From assembly GCF_018403285.1 (NCBI RefSeq), contig NZ_BOSJ01000013.1:1-64000 (forward strand): a stretch of DNA of 64,000 nucleotides, in the 5' to 3' direction. The notes beneath the pieces are model-generated. The model did not search any database, was not told the origin of the DNA, and saw nothing but the letters and a program-made list of their open reading frames with translations. Positions 62,899 through 64,000 of this stretch are shown in pieces (within the stretch, counting starts at the first letter, position 1; each line of letters opens with the position of its first letter). Source of the DNA: Paenibacillus sp. J45TS6 (GTDB taxonomy: Bacteria > Bacillota > Bacilli > Paenibacillales > Paenibacillaceae). The position numbers and the translations under genes are program-made.

Positions 62899-64000
62899 TT
62901 AGCAAGAATAGTTACTTTGTTTTACTAACGTGTTTAGTGTTTCTTATCCTTAGTGGATGCGGATCAACAACAATAACACCGGTAGACAATAGTAGCACTA
63001 TTCCACAGACAACAGATCCAGCATTAAGTAAGGACGATAATAACTCTTCCAATAGTACTTCTTCAGATAAAGATTCATCAGAGACAGAAACAACAAAAGA
63101 TGAAACAACGAAAGATGAAGAAAAAAAAGAGGAAACAACTACACAAGCAGCCAAACCTTCCACAGCTACTCCTACAGGTAAACTAACCGTTCATTACATA
63201 GATGTAGGGCAAGGTGCTTCTCAGCTTATACAGACACCAGGTGGTAAAACGATGCTGATCGATGGAGGAAATAATGATGATGAGCAGCGTATGGTTAGCT
63301 ATCTAAAAAAACAAGGTGTATCGAGAGTCGATGTTCTCATTGGAACGCATCCCGATGCTGACCATGTTGGAGGACTTGATGCGGTAGTAGATGCTTTTGA
63401 TATCGGTAAGATCTATATGCCAAAAGTGTCTTCCAACACAAAAACATTTGAATCCTTACTTACCTCAATTCAAAATAAAGGTCTTAAAGTTACGACAGCA
63501 AAAGCAGGTGTAACGATCGATTTAGATGATCAGCTTGATGTTAAGATGGTTGCTCCCGTTAAAAGCTATGATGATAAAAATGAAATGAGCGCAGTTGTTA
63601 AGCTTGCTTTTAGCAAAAACTCGTTTCTATTTACGGGAGATGCGGAGTCTGGAAGCGAAAGCGATATGATAAACAGCGGTGTGAATTTAAAATCAGATGT
63701 GCTATTAGTAGGCCATCACGGATCCAATTCATCGACCAGCCAGGCTTTTTTAAATGTGGTTAATCCTACGTATGCTGTCATTCAAGTAGGTGACAATAGT
63801 TATGGCCATCCGACGGATAACATTTTAAAGAGACTTCATAATAAGAATGTGAAAATTTATCGTAACGATCTGCAGGGAACGATTGTATTTACGTCCGATG
63901 GAACGACCATTAAGCCATCTGTTAGTGAATGGAAATATACTACATCGGTGAAAGATAAAGAAACAAACAGTCAAAAATCAGATACCACTTCAACTAAAAA
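62892..64000 (+). CDS. ComEC/Rec2-like MBL-fold lipoprotein, partial
   Basis: The frame is open from 62892 to the window edge. It starts CTG ATT TTT (LIFSKNSYFVLLTCLVFLIL) and reaches the lipobox LSGCGS, then an S/T/D/E/K-rich linker and a metallo-beta-lactamase domain from about 63178: VHYIDVGQGASQLIQTP, THPDADHVGG (HxDxDH metal site) and LLVGHHGSNSS. It resembles ComEC C-terminal and related DNA-uptake hydrolases, but as a free surface lipoprotein. The native ATG and ribosome site seem to have been lost at the junction with the phage fragment, so expression is doubtful. Confidence 0.75.
   Translation, partial: MIFSKNSYFVLLTCLVFLILSGCGSTTITPVDNSSTIPQTTDPALSKDDNNSSNSTSSDKDSSETETTKDETTKDEEKKEETTTQAAKPSTATPTGKLTVHYIDVGQGASQLIQTPGGKTMLIDGGNNDDEQRMVSYLKKQGVSRVDVLIGTHPDADHVGGLDAVVDAFDIGKIYMPKVSSNTKTFESLLTSIQNKGLKVTTAKAGVTIDLDDQLDVKMVAPVKSYDDKNEMSAVVKLAFSKNSFLFTGDAESGSESDMINSGVNLKSDVLLVGHHGSNSSTSQAFLNVVNPTYAVIQVGDNSYGHPTDNILKRLHNKNVKIYRNDLQGTIVFTSDGTTIKPSVSEWKYTTSVKDKETNSQKSDTTSTK

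Noticed and set aside
62912-63163. 83-codon minus-strand frame rich in Ser and Val
   Set aside because: It is antisense to the S/T/E/K linker of the ComEC-like lipoprotein and mirrors its low complexity.
1-64000. tRNA, rRNA and canonical riboswitches
   Set aside because: Looked for CCA-ended cloverleaf patterns, rRNA blocks and obvious T-box or riboswitch cores; none was recognised by eye.

Overview
The window looks like a Firmicute accessory region, most likely from Paenibacillus or a close relative. The DNA is AT-rich, start sites carry strong GGAGG-type ribosome sites with frequent TTG/GTG starts, and the content includes an SLH-anchored surface protein, copper-amine-oxidase-type stalk proteins, a Spo0E-like protein, DUF3139 and YolD-like proteins, and a ComEC-like lipoprotein. 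I saw no tRNA, rRNA or CRISPR array. Many frames are broken, and fragments of IS256, IS30, IS3, IS110 and two group II introns are scattered through it. This is a heavily recombined island, or an integrated or free large plasmid, and not a core chromosome segment.

Layout. 1-5 kb: small hypothetical genes and one complete IS256-family element with 8-bp target duplication. 5-10.2 kb: a surface protein with ten bacterial-Ig-like repeats, separated from its three SLH anchors by a frameshift. 10.7-14.5 kb: a relic of a plasmid coiled-coil gene, a roughly 640-bp GC-rich strongly folded stretch that may be one or two structured RNAs, small genes, and a two-gene unit with a retropepsin-like protease. 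15-20 kb: a restriction-modification locus (Z1-domain ATPase, PLD-type NgoFVII-like nuclease, C5 cytosine methyltransferase). 20-24.6 kb: a plasmid maintenance module with a coiled-coil RHH-like protein and its operator, a Cre-like recombinase with a lox-shaped site, and a RepL-type initiator.

28.6-41.7 kb is a defence island built around Thoeris: an intact thsA (SIR2 plus SLOG), adjacent and distant TIR/ThsB proteins (four intact TIR-type genes and at least two clear TIR pseudogenes, plus one possible), a broken Mrr-like nuclease, an HsdR fragment and an HExxH protein. One TIR gene is GC-rich, lies on the opposite strand and sits between 49-bp direct repeats. A separate dispersed repeat (core GGACAAGAAC) occurs on both sides of the island.

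42-57 kb is an array of small immunity-like, membrane, lipoprotein and secreted genes in both orientations, separated by ten copies of a same-orientation repeat made of a CTAACG hairpin followed by a terminator hairpin. The layout resembles a gene-cassette array, but no integron integrase is visible. 57-64 kb holds secreted stalk and excalibur proteins, a 5'-truncated conjugation-type ATPase, an SOS-boxed wHTH/YolD pair, a NlpC/P60-like hydrolase, a phage Gp157 fragment, and the start of a ComEC-like metallo-beta-lactamase lipoprotein that runs off the right edge.

All calls come from reading the sequence; no database search was run.
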